Source: Deltaproteobacteria bacterium (lineage in GTDB: Bacteria > Myxococcota_A > Polyangia > Polyangiales > Houyiibacteriaceae). Taken from it: a DNA stretch of 11,525 nt. Location: positions 1 to 11,525 of the forward strand of contig QMMB01000050.1 of the NCBI GenBank assembly GCA_003647035.1, read 5' to 3'. Every line of letters begins with the position of its first letter. Position 1 is the stretch's first letter. The notes below the pieces were generated by a model. It was not told the origin of the DNA. It did not search any database and saw nothing but the letters and a program-made list of their open reading frames with translations. This document shows, piece by piece, positions 1 to 6,876 of the stretch. The position numbers and the translations under genes are program-made.

Positions 1-548
1 CGCTTGAGCGCATCATGGACCTCGCGGGTGCGGTTCGAGGTGAGCACGACCATCGGCAGATGAACCGCCTCAATCCTACCGATCTCGGGGATGGTGACCT
101 GAAAGTTTTCAAGGAGCTCGAGCAGAAAGCTCTCGAACTCGTCGTCGGCTCGATCAATTTCGTCGATGAGCAGGACCGCCGATTTGTCGCGCTCCGGGTC
201 GATGGCCTGCAACAACGGACGCTTCAACAGATACTCGTCCGAATAGATTTCGCCGAGGTCTTCCTTCTGGCCTGCTTGTAAGCGCAACAGCTGACGTTGG
301 TAGTTCCACTCGGAGAGCGCATGATGAACGTCGAGCCCCTCGTAGCACTGCAATCGAATGAGCTCCGTCTCAAACGCCCTGCTCAAGACGCGAGCGACTT
401 CGGTCTTCCCCACGCCGGGAGCCCCTTCCAAGAACAGCGGCCGCTGCATCTTCAGCGCCAGAAACAGGCTCATCGAAAGACTGGGGTCGGACACGTAGCC
501 CCCGTCGTGCAGGGTCTTCGTCACGTCTTCGAGGGAATCGAGCCTCAT
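1..548 (-). CDS. MoxR-family AAA+ ATPase, CoxD-like (partial, C-terminus outside window)
   Basis: This is the first 182 codons of a MoxR-type AAA+ ATPase; the gene runs off the left edge. Visible motifs are Walker A GAPGVGKT (residues 42-49), Walker B VLLIDEID (125-132) and a sensor-1 Asn in LTSNRTRE (about 172). The stretch CYEGLDVHHALSEWNYQRQLL-like (68-89) is typical of the CoxD-type branch rather than classical MoxR. Family knowledge: such ATPases work with a von Willebrand factor A protein (CoxE type) as chaperones that insert or mature metal cofactors; CoxD acts on the CO dehydrogenase active site. The ATG at 548 is chosen because the N-terminus matches the usual length before Walker A; there is no strong Shine-Dalgarno. 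It is divergent from a molybdenum-cofactor nucleotidyltransferase gene, which supports a role in molybdoenzyme maturation. The substrate enzyme is not visible here. Confidence 0.93.
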   Translation of the reverse strand, partial: MRLDSLEDVTKTLHDGGYVSDPSLSMSLFLALKMQRPLFLEGAPGVGKTEVARVLSRAFETELIRLQCYEGLDVHHALSEWNYQRQLLRLQAGQKEDLGEIYSDEYLLKRPLLQAIDPERDKSAVLLIDEIDRADDEFESFLLELLENFQVTIPEIGRIEAVHLPMVVLTSNRTREVHDALK

Positions 549-554
549 CAGCGA

Positions 555-572
555 GGACTGTAATGCCAGTCC
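555..572. repeat. Perfect 18-bp inverted repeat between divergent genes
   Basis: GGACTG-TAATGC-CAGTCC: two 6-bp arms that are exact reverse complements around a 6-bp spacer. It starts 7 bp upstream of the ATG of the MoxR-type ATPase (548) and lies in the 102-bp gap before the divergent gene at 651. It could be an operator for a dimeric regulator or a hairpin in the leader of the ATPase mRNA. No factor can be named from sequence, and a repeat this short can arise by chance. Confidence 0.45.
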
Positions 573-650
573 GAGGGGAACGATAGACCCAGAATCTCAC
601 GATCCTCCGCCCTTCCCTCCGGCAGGCGAACGTTCTAGGGTTTTGGCGCC

Positions 651-2285
651 ATGAAGTTCGACGAAGTCGACATCGACACAGACGGGTTGGAGGGCGCGAT
701 TCTCGCGCACACCCTTCGACTCGGAAACGGCGCGGGCGCGGTGAAGAAGGGATCGGTGCTCACCGCGAACGACATCAAACGGTTGCGAAAAGCTGGCTAC
801 AGGCAGGTCATGGTCGCCCAGCTGGAGCGGAACGACGTGCATGAAGACCGCGCGGCCGCAAGGCTTGCCGCGCAGTTCATCGGTCCCGGAGTGACGGCCT
901 CCGAAGCTAGCACCGGGCGGTGCAATCTCCACGCGACGGCCCTAGGGCTACTCAGGGTCGACCCGGATCGAATCGACGCGGGCAACGGCATCTCCGAATC
1001 GATTACAATCGCAACGTTGCCCGCGTATTCGTTGGTCCCACCCAACGCGATGATCGCGACCGTCAAAGTGATCACCTTCGCGGTTTCCGAGACCGATCTC
1101 GAAGCGTGTACCGAAGTCTTTTCCGGCGAGCCCGCCCTGCGCATCGCGGCGCTCGAGAGCTTCGACGCCGGCTTGGTGCTCACTGAGCTTCCAGGTGTGA
1201 GCCAATCGCTCCTCGCACGGGCCAGTCGGGCACAACGGGCCCGCTTGAGCGCTCTTGGCTCCCGGGTTCGTCGCGAAGTCCGTTGCGAGCATTCGACTGA
1301 CGCCGTGGCCCGCGCGATCGACACGCTGCGCGAGGAAGGTTGCGATCCAATCCTGCTGTTGGGCGCCTCGGCGATCGTCGATCGGGGGGACGTCATACCC
1401 TCCGGCTTGAAAAAGGCGGGCGGGGAGGTTGTTCACCTAGGGATGCCGGTCGACCCAGGGAACCTTTTGATGGTCGGAACACTCGGGGAAAGCACTGTGT
1501 TCGGGCTCCCCGGCTGCGCTCGCTCCCTCAATCCGAGTGGGTTCGACCATGTGCTAAGGCGATTCTTCAGCGGAGAGCCCATCGACTCCGCGCTCATCAG
1601 CGGCCTCGGCGTTGGGGGGCTGCTCAAAGAGATCCCCGATCGACCGATGCCTCGAAACCTCAGCAGTCCGAAGGGCGCCCGAAAGGACATCGTCGCAGTG
1701 GTTCTCGCCGCTGGGGTATCGCGTCGCATGGGTCAAACCAACAAGCTCACGATTCCCGTAGACGGCACACCGATGGTCGCACGCGTGGTCGACGCGCTTC
1801 GAGAAAGCGGCGTAGAGAAAATCTTCGTCGTGACCGGTCATGCTGCGGAGGAAATCAGAGACGCACTCGGAGAGCGCGACGTCGAAATGGTACACAACCC
1901 GAACTACGAAGAAGGGATGGGGACATCGGTCCGAACGGGGGTCTCAGCGGTTGGCGACGACGTCGATGGAGTGCTCGTCGCGCTGGCCGACATGCCGTGG
2001 GTCAGCAGCGCCGTGATTGATCGGTTGCTCGATGCCTTCAGCCCAGATGGAGACCTCAGCATCTACATCCCCATGTTCGGCCGAAAGCGCGGCAATCCAG
2101 TCCTGTGGGGCTCGCGGCACTTTCCCGAGCTGCGTCAGTTGTCCGGCGACGTTGGAGGCAAGTCGCTCTTTCACAGACACGCCGAAGCGATCTGCTACGT
2201 CGACGTCGAGAGCGCGGCCGTGAACATCGACATCGACACTCCCAAGGCGCTCCACGACCTCGGCATCGACGGCTCAGACGACTGA
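651..2285 (+). CDS. Molybdopterin-binding / MobA-MocA-like nucleotidyltransferase fusion
   Basis: This 544-residue protein has two parts. Residues about 1-335 resemble the MoeA/MogA-like molybdopterin-binding region; LLLGASAIVDRGDVIP (236-250), GMPVDPGNLL (264-273) and FGLPGCARS (284-292) are its conserved stretches. Residues about 346-540 are a MobA-like nucleotidyltransferase with LAAGVSRRMGQTNKL (352-366), a DMP metal-site motif (447-449), LSGDVGGKSLF (497-507) and DIDTP near the C-terminus. The domain is expected to attach a nucleotide to molybdopterin-Mo. The AAG form of the first loop is MocA-like (CTP) rather than the AGG of MobA (GTP), so the product may be molybdopterin cytosine dinucleotide, used by xanthine dehydrogenase/CO dehydrogenase family enzymes. 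An in-frame TAG at 636-638 excludes any longer start; AGGG ending at 640 is a weak Shine-Dalgarno. The protein should be cytoplasmic. The same fusion architecture is known in other bacteria, often beside molybdenum hydroxylase genes. Confidence 0.92.
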   Translation: MKFDEVDIDTDGLEGAILAHTLRLGNGAGAVKKGSVLTANDIKRLRKAGYRQVMVAQLERNDVHEDRAAARLAAQFIGPGVTASEASTGRCNLHATALGLLRVDPDRIDAGNGISESITIATLPAYSLVPPNAMIATVKVITFAVSETDLEACTEVFSGEPALRIAALESFDAGLVLTELPGVSQSLLARASRAQRARLSALGSRVRREVRCEHSTDAVARAIDTLREEGCDPILLLGASAIVDRGDVIPSGLKKAGGEVVHLGMPVDPGNLLMVGTLGESTVFGLPGCARSLNPSGFDHVLRRFFSGEPIDSALISGLGVGGLLKEIPDRPMPRNLSSPKGARKDIVAVVLAAGVSRRMGQTNKLTIPVDGTPMVARVVDALRESGVEKIFVVTGHAAEEIRDALGERDVEMVHNPNYEEGMGTSVRTGVSAVGDDVDGVLVALADMPWVSSAVIDRLLDAFSPDGDLSIYIPMFGRKRGNPVLWGSRHFPELRQLSGDVGGKSLFHRHAEAICYVDVESAAVNIDIDTPKALHDLGIDGSDD

Positions 2286-2373
2286 GCGCGCCCGTGACTT
2301 CGCCCTGCTCACCCAAGCCCCTCCTCAACCGGTGGCCGGCGGCGAGGTGGACCCCGATCATTTGCTCCTTGGC

Positions 2374-3669
2374 CTAGGCTTGCTCGATTCGGCGGCGAAC
2401 GCCGTGGATGACTTTCCACACGGCGAGCATCACCACGGGGACCGCGATCGCGAAGCCGATCTTCTTGTCGAGTGGGATGCCGGTCCAGGCGAGGCCCTCG
2501 TAGAGGTAGCCGAGCAGTCCCTTTTTTTTGAAGGATACGGCGACCACCGAGAGGCCCTCGACCGCTTGCTGGAGGCGGAGCTGCACCTCGCTGCGGCGGT
2601 TCATCGAAGTCAGCAGCTCTCTGTTTTGGCCCTGAATCGAGAGCTCCACACGCGCGCGCAACAATTCGCTCGTTTGGCTGATGCGGCCCGACAGGCCTTC
2701 GAGCCGGTCGCGCACCGCGTTGCAAGTGCGAATCCCCGGAGCAAGGCGGCGCTCGATGAAGACCCGCACCGATTGGAGACCGGCGATTTTCTCCTCGCCG
2801 AGCTCTCGAAGCCGCTCCTCGACGAGGTCGTAGTACGCGTTCGTTGCGGCGAATCGGTACGTGGTATCGGAGCGGTGGCGCTCTACGCGCGCCGCCAACT
2901 TGGATAGCTCGTCGAGCAGGGCGTGCTGATCGGTTTCCCCCTCGGCATGGGTGAGCTCCTGGGTCATGCGAGCGAGCTCCCGTTCCATCGCCCTCACCTC
3001 GGGCGTGATCTGGCGTGCGATGGGCAAGGCGAGGAGCGCCATCACTCGATACGTCTCGACCTCGAGCACCCGTTGTACCAACCGGCCCGCCTGCAGGGGA
3101 GTCAGGTCGCGCGCCTGAAGCACGATCCGGCCGAAGCCGTCCGAGTGGAGGCGGAAGCTACTGTAAAGGGACGCCGTCCCCTGTCGCACGACCCCACCCC
3201 GAAGCGGCTGCTTCTCGAAATAGCGCTCGAGCTCGCCCGAATCGAGACACCCTTCCGCGCAGCCAAAGGCCAAGTGCAACGCGGTAGTCACCTGGCCCGG
3301 CATCTTGGCGAGCCAATCTCGGGGGACCTGGGCGAGCGCTCCGGCCTGCCGCAAGGGGTCGCCAAGCACCCTGTGAATGAAGGTATAAGTCGAGAACTCG
3401 GTGTGCCTTTCCCAGCGAAGCTCGAACCCACCGAAGGTTTGATAGAAGCACGAAGCGCCCTCAGGAGGCGGGCTCGCGTCGTACCGCGCGCATAGCTCCC
3501 CGAGATACGCCTGCTCGGCCGCCCTCTCCTCCGGTCCGATCTGAACTGCGATATGACTGATGGCGCACGGCGTCTCGACCAGGGGCGAGGGCCGACTGTG
3601 AAGCTCCTCATGGAGCTCAGCCCGTAGAGGATGGACGTTGAGGGTGAGTTCGGAGATCACCGGGGGCAT
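2374..3669 (-). CDS. DUF3422 family protein, C-terminal membrane anchor
   Basis: A 431-residue protein matching the DUF3422 family in length and in features such as HPLRAELHEELHSRP (13-27), FGGFELRWERHTEFSTYTF (79-97) and the C-terminal QLRLQQAVEGLSVVAVS. Family function is unknown. Residues about 220-375 are mostly long charged helices with probable coiled coil. One clear hydrophobic segment lies at about 404-420 (IGFAIAVPVVMLAVWKVI-like), followed by basic residues, so the protein is probably held in the inner membrane with a large cytoplasmic part. As I remember the family, an earlier hydrophobic stretch sits at about 378-390; here it reads SFKKKGLLGYLY and is encoded across an A8 run. There is no good Shine-Dalgarno before the ATG at 3669; a GTG three codons later is an alternative. 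Its stop faces the end of the plus-strand gene at 2285, with no obvious terminator in the 88-bp gap. Confidence 0.88.
   Translation of the reverse strand: MPPVISELTLNVHPLRAELHEELHSRPSPLVETPCAISHIAVQIGPEERAAEQAYLGELCARYDASPPPEGASCFYQTFGGFELRWERHTEFSTYTFIHRVLGDPLRQAGALAQVPRDWLAKMPGQVTTALHLAFGCAEGCLDSGELERYFEKQPLRGGVVRQGTASLYSSFRLHSDGFGRIVLQARDLTPLQAGRLVQRVLEVETYRVMALLALPIARQITPEVRAMERELARMTQELTHAEGETDQHALLDELSKLAARVERHRSDTTYRFAATNAYYDLVEERLRELGEEKIAGLQSVRVFIERRLAPGIRTCNAVRDRLEGLSGRISQTSELLRARVELSIQGQNRELLTSMNRRSEVQLRLQQAVEGLSVVAVSFKKKGLLGYLYEGLAWTGIPLDKKIGFAIAVPVVMLAVWKVIHGVRRRIEQA
2521..2529 (-). other. A8 homopolymer (possible slippage site) inside the DUF3422 gene
   Basis: The plus strand has eight consecutive T (2522-2529 within the C-T8-G run), giving A8 followed by GGG in the coding strand, read as Phe-Lys-Lys-Lys-Gly. 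Such runs are uncommon in a G+C-rich gene and are known substrates for RNA polymerase or ribosome slippage. Either alternative frame would lose the downstream transmembrane helix; one of them stops soon at a TGA within the helix-coding part. Whether slippage occurs is not known. Confidence 0.4.
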
Positions 3670-3710
3670 TTTTGGGGGGATTGGCGGCTCCGGTCAACTG
3701 GCGGTCCCGG

Positions 3711-3806
3711 GGACGGTGTCAGAGTCAGTGTCAGGGACAGTGCCAGCGACAGTGCCAGCGACAGCGTCGGTGTCAGTGTTGGTGCCAGCGCCAGTGCCGG
3801 TGAGAC
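3711..3806. repeat. Imperfect hexamer tandem array, about 16 units
   Basis: About 16 consecutive 6-bp units follow the pattern YGNCAG on the plus strand, for example TGTCAG, TGCCAG, CGACAG, TGCCAG, CGACAG, CGTCGG and TGTCAG. The core at 3735-3764 is nearly a perfect 12-mer repeat (TGCCAG+CGACAG). It lies between the end of the histidine kinase gene and the start of the DUF3422 gene. If translated on the minus strand it gives Leu-Ala-Leu-Ser repeats, and on the plus strand Asp-Ser-Ala-Ser repeats, but no ORF here looks like a real gene. Changes at positions 1 and 3 of the unit suggest an old, diverging microsatellite. Confidence 0.85.
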
Positions 3807-3942
3807 AGCCGCCCCAAAAACACCAGCAAAACAACCGGTCGCGCGACCTGCTCGAATGCGCTTTGAGAGCATCACCCGAGTTATCGCGGTGTGCCTCGCA
3901 AGCAGGTGAGGGAATGCAGGTTTTGGAGGGGGAGCGTGTCCC
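3807..3942. other. Intergenic stretch with a 12-bp palindrome and a terminal hairpin
   Basis: Together with the hexamer array this fills the 273-bp gap upstream of the DUF3422 start. It contains a perfect 12-bp palindrome, GGTCGCGCGACC (3837-3848), and a 5-bp stem with 5-nt loop (GGGGA-N5-TCCCC read on the minus strand, 3929-3943) that reaches the stop codon of the kinase gene. The hairpin has no U-tract, so it is not a standard terminator. The DUF3422 promoter presumably lies in this gap, but I cannot point to convincing -35 and -10 boxes. Confidence 0.45.
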
Positions 3943-5757
3943 CTACTCGGCTGCTGCTGGCCTCGTGCTCGCCTTCGGCCGTGGCTGCGGCAACGTGATG
4001 CTAAACGCCGTTCGCCCCGGCATGCTGTCTACCGATACGCTTCCCCCGTGGTCTTCTACGATGCTCTGTACGATGGCGAGGCCCAGGCCCGTGCCGCCCT
4101 GTTTGCCGTGCGTCGTGAATGACTCGAACAGGCGCTCGCGAATTTCCTCGGAGACGCCCGGGCCATCGTCCGCGAACGTCAGGACGAGACTCCCATCGTC
4201 CGATCGGTCGACTTCCAAACGGCACACTCCGCCGTCGTCGCCGATGGCCTCCGCCGCGTTCCGCGTGAGGTTGTGGAACACGCGTTGCATTTTTTCTTCG
4301 TCGAAGTGGGCCACGCCGCGGTCGTGCAAGTGGAGCTCGAGACGTATGCCCCGCTCCGCCAACTCAGGCTTGAGCTGATCCGCGAGATCTTCGAAGAAGG
4401 TGTGGAGGTACACGCGCCGAATCAGAACGCGACGCTCCCCCTTGGCGAAGGCTAGCGTCTCGCCCATCATCGTCTTGAGGAATTGCACCTGCCGACGGAT
4501 CGAGGCGGCGGCCTCCCGACGCTTGTCCTCGTCTCCCTCTTGGACGAGGAGCTGCGTGTACCCGGAGATCACCGTCAGCGGGGTCTTCAGATCATGGAGC
4601 ATGCTCGAAAGGAATCGGCCGAGGGTGCTCAGGCGCTCCTGACGCGCCCTTTGCGCCCGCGACTGGGCCTGCGCGATGGCCGTCGAGAGGTGGCCGGCGA
4701 TGACCGTGGCCATTTTTAGATCGTCGTCGATGAACGGAGCGCGCCCGCCAGACTTGTTGAGGAGCTGCAAGGCCCCCGCGCCGTCGTCCCAACGCAGCGG
4801 AACACACAAGACTGACTTCGGATGGTAACCAACCTCGTCCGAGATGTGAGCCGAGTGCCGTGGATCCTCATCGACGCGGTTGACGATTTGGGGGCGGCCG
4901 TTCTCCGCGACCCAGCCCGAGATCCCCTGCCCCGCTTTGATCTTCATCTTCTTCACACGGTCGGGCTCGCCACCGACCGCGGCGCGAAATGTCAGGTCGC
5001 CCGTGTATTGGTCCGCCAGCAGAATCGACGCCGCCTCCGCATCGGTAGCGCGCATCGTGCGGGCAAGGACACCCGCCAAGAGGTCGTCGAGCTCCATGGC
5101 GCTGGCCGAAACCTGCGTAATTTCGAACAACACGTCGAGCTCGCGGATCTTCTTTTCGAGCTGGTCCTTGGTTTCGAGCAGCTCGATGTTTTTGCCGACC
5201 ACCGAGAGAAACAGCTTCGAGTTCTCGATCGACACCGCCGCGTGGCTTGCGAGGGCGGTCAGAAGGGCCTCGTCGGCGACGGTGAAGTGCCCCTCGTGCT
5301 TGTTGAGGACCTGAACCACGCCGATGGTTCGGCCGTGCTGGTTCTTCATGGGGACGCACAGCGTCGATCGCGTCCTGTACCCAGTCGCGCGGTCCCATTC
5401 CGCATCGAAACGCACGTCTTGGTATGCGTCCTTGATGTTGAGCGGCTTGCCCGTGCTGGCGACCGCCCCGGCGAGCCCCTCGCCCGGCTTGAGCCGGATT
5501 TCGTGGACTTCTTCCCCCTGAATCACCTTGGACCAGAGCTCGTCGGTCTCTTCGTCCAGCAGGTACAAGGTCGAACGGTCGGCCTCCATGACGTCGGAGA
5601 TCCGGTCGAGAATCATCTCCAGGAGCTCTCCGAGGTCGAGAGTGGACCCGAGCGCCGAGCTGATGTCCTGTAGCGCGCGGAGCTTGGCCCTCTCGCGATC
5701 TACGACACTTTGCAGTCGCAGCGCCTCCTGGCTGTCCCGGTCGCCGTCTGAAGCCAT
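3943..5757 (-). CDS. Double-GAF sensor histidine kinase
   Basis: A soluble two-component sensor kinase. Residue numbers below count from a possible TTG start at 5790 (615 aa). The ATG at 5757 is codon 12 in that numbering and is preferred here (604 aa) because it avoids overlap with the upstream gene and a rare start codon. The order is short coiled coil (20-45), GAF1 (about 45-190, ending SHAAVSIENSKLF), linker coiled coil (193-222), GAF2 (about 228-375), HisKA with phospho-acceptor His399 in MLHDLKTPLTVISGY, and HATPase_c with N-box HNLTRNAAEAI (506-516), G1 DDGPGV (541-546) and G2 GGTGLGLAI (565-573). All kinase motifs are intact. There is no transmembrane segment or signal peptide, so it should sense a cytoplasmic signal through the GAF domains. 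No response regulator is encoded in the window, so it is an orphan here and its output is unknown. Confidence 0.94.
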   Translation of the reverse strand: MASDGDRDSQEALRLQSVVDRERAKLRALQDISSALGSTLDLGELLEMILDRISDVMEADRSTLYLLDEETDELWSKVIQGEEVHEIRLKPGEGLAGAVASTGKPLNIKDAYQDVRFDAEWDRATGYRTRSTLCVPMKNQHGRTIGVVQVLNKHEGHFTVADEALLTALASHAAVSIENSKLFLSVVGKNIELLETKDQLEKKIRELDVLFEITQVSASAMELDDLLAGVLARTMRATDAEAASILLADQYTGDLTFRAAVGGEPDRVKKMKIKAGQGISGWVAENGRPQIVNRVDEDPRHSAHISDEVGYHPKSVLCVPLRWDDGAGALQLLNKSGGRAPFIDDDLKMATVIAGHLSTAIAQAQSRAQRARQERLSTLGRFLSSMLHDLKTPLTVISGYTQLLVQEGDEDKRREAAASIRRQVQFLKTMMGETLAFAKGERRVLIRRVYLHTFFEDLADQLKPELAERGIRLELHLHDRGVAHFDEEKMQRVFHNLTRNAAEAIGDDGGVCRLEVDRSDDGSLVLTFADDGPGVSEEIRERLFESFTTHGKQGGTGLGLAIVQSIVEDHGGSVSVDSMPGRTAFSITLPQPRPKASTRPAAAE

Positions 5758-5814
5758 ACTGAGGTCGATACTCCCCCGAAGCGGGGCCAAGAAGCAACGA
5801 CCTTCAGAGCGGCT

Positions 5815-6876
5815 TTATTCCCCTTCGCGCAATTCGGCGCGATCCCCCATACGAACGGCCCTGGTGGCGCGTTCGAGGAGGATGGCTGTCGTACTTGGCT
5901 GTACGTTGACAGCCCGGCCGATGGCGACCACCTCCCAGGGGTAGTGCTCGGGCTCCTTCGGCAAGGGCACCGTCGTCTCGATTTCGCGGCCAATCTTGCC
6001 CTCTGCGCTCCGCCGCCACTCGTCGCCCTGCCGGACGATGTAGAAGCGATTACCGACGACGACCCCCTGCTCGGCGCCGACATCGACGAAGACGATCTGG
6101 TTCGTCGAGGGCAGCTTTCGAGGATAGAGGCTCGCGACCACCGTGGCGCGCAGCGAATGAGCGGCGGGCACCACGTCGACCCAGTAGAACTGGCGTTCGA
6201 GCGGCGCGATCCGGAAGCCACGCTCGATGCCCTCGAGGGTGTTGACGACTACCGCCCTACCCACCTGGCGCTTCGCGTCGTAGTCCAGGAGCTTCACCTC
6301 CCCGATGATGCGCACGAGTGTCCCCTTCTCCCACGGTTCGCGCTCGAGCTCCTGCATCTTTCGAAAGATCGTGTAGACGCGGCCGATCTCGGGCTCGACG
6401 TCTTCGTTGAAACGTACGTACACCATGTCGGTGTCGATCATCATCATGTGCTCTTCGTTGGCGCCGATGATGTAACCCGAGTCCGTGAGAGCATCGGAAT
6501 TGAGGAAACCGTACTCCGCCTGGAAGACGGCGTGCGGCGTGGCGCTTCGGCGCTTCGCGTACGAGAAGCCGCGCGGCGCGGCCTCGATCACCTGATCATC
6601 TCCGGGACGCAACTGAAGCTGGGCGTCCGGGTAGATCCAATGTGGGTTGGTGATGTCGGGGTTGTACGACCAGACCCGCGGCCACTTGTAGGGGTCGCCG
6701 TAGTACGCCTGCGTGATATCCCAAAGGGTGTCGCCCTCTTTGACGGTATGCGTTTGAGGCATGTCCGAAGGGACCTCCACCTTGGCCTTCTCGGTCCCTG
6801 GGTCCTCACCGGCCTGTGCGATTGCCGTGCCCGCTATCAGCACGGCCACCATGCTCGTCCATCCCACCAACTTCAT
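5815..6876 (-). CDS. Exported LysM-domain protein
   Basis: A 353-residue protein with a Sec signal peptide (positively charged start, hydrophobic 8-19, likely cleavage after Ala-Gln-Ala at 22) and one LysM domain at about 42-91 (HTVKEGDTLWDITQAYYGD ... WIYPDAQLQLRP). LysM binds the glycan of peptidoglycan, so the protein is expected in the periplasm at the cell wall. The remaining ~250 residues are beta-rich and seem to contain two related modules. One is near 163-225 (GRVYTIFR ... VGRAVVV ... ERGFRI) and the other near 271-348 (GNRFYIVR ... IGRAVNV ... RMGDRAEL). No enzymatic motif is visible. The ATG overlaps the stop of the lipoprotein gene in an ATGA of 4 bp, which implies translational coupling. 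Proteins of this shape are common in deltaproteobacteria, but the function is not known. Confidence 0.9.
   Translation of the reverse strand: MKLVGWTSMVAVLIAGTAIAQAGEDPGTEKAKVEVPSDMPQTHTVKEGDTLWDITQAYYGDPYKWPRVWSYNPDITNPHWIYPDAQLQLRPGDDQVIEAAPRGFSYAKRRSATPHAVFQAEYGFLNSDALTDSGYIIGANEEHMMMIDTDMVYVRFNEDVEPEIGRVYTIFRKMQELEREPWEKGTLVRIIGEVKLLDYDAKRQVGRAVVVNTLEGIERGFRIAPLERQFYWVDVVPAAHSLRATVVASLYPRKLPSTNQIVFVDVGAEQGVVVGNRFYIVRQGDEWRRSAEGKIGREIETTVPLPKEPEHYPWEVVAIGRAVNVQPSTTAILLERATRAVRMGDRAELREGE

Noticed and set aside
1340..2020. 226-codon arginine-rich plus-strand frame
   Set aside because: Out-of-frame shadow of the nucleotidyltransferase fusion; Arg-rich composition is an artefact of G+C-rich DNA.
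2286..2373. Possible bidirectional terminator between convergent genes
   Set aside because: Only a 4-bp CCGG stem around TGG is seen, with no U-tract on either strand.
3711..3806. Hexamer array considered as a CRISPR array
   Set aside because: Units are 6 bp with no unique spacers, so it is a microsatellite.
3657..3875. 72-codon minus-strand frame with Leu-Ala-Leu-Ser repeats
   Set aside because: The protein is just the hexamer array translated. It overlaps the DUF3422 start and has no credible ribosome binding site or domain.
3891..3950. Plus-strand GTG followed by Pro-Arg-Lys, resembling the start of REP-associated transposases
   Set aside because: Only a few residues match, the frame ends after about 35 codons, and no Y1 transposase motif follows.
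3638..4378. 246-codon open frame on the plus strand
   Set aside because: It runs through the hexamer array and then antisense to the conserved C-terminal kinase domain. Its product is low-complexity and matches no family I know.
4822..5673. 283-codon plus-strand frame
   Set aside because: It lies wholly antisense to the GAF domains of the kinase, whose reading frame is clearly conserved. Long antisense frames are expected in G+C-rich DNA.
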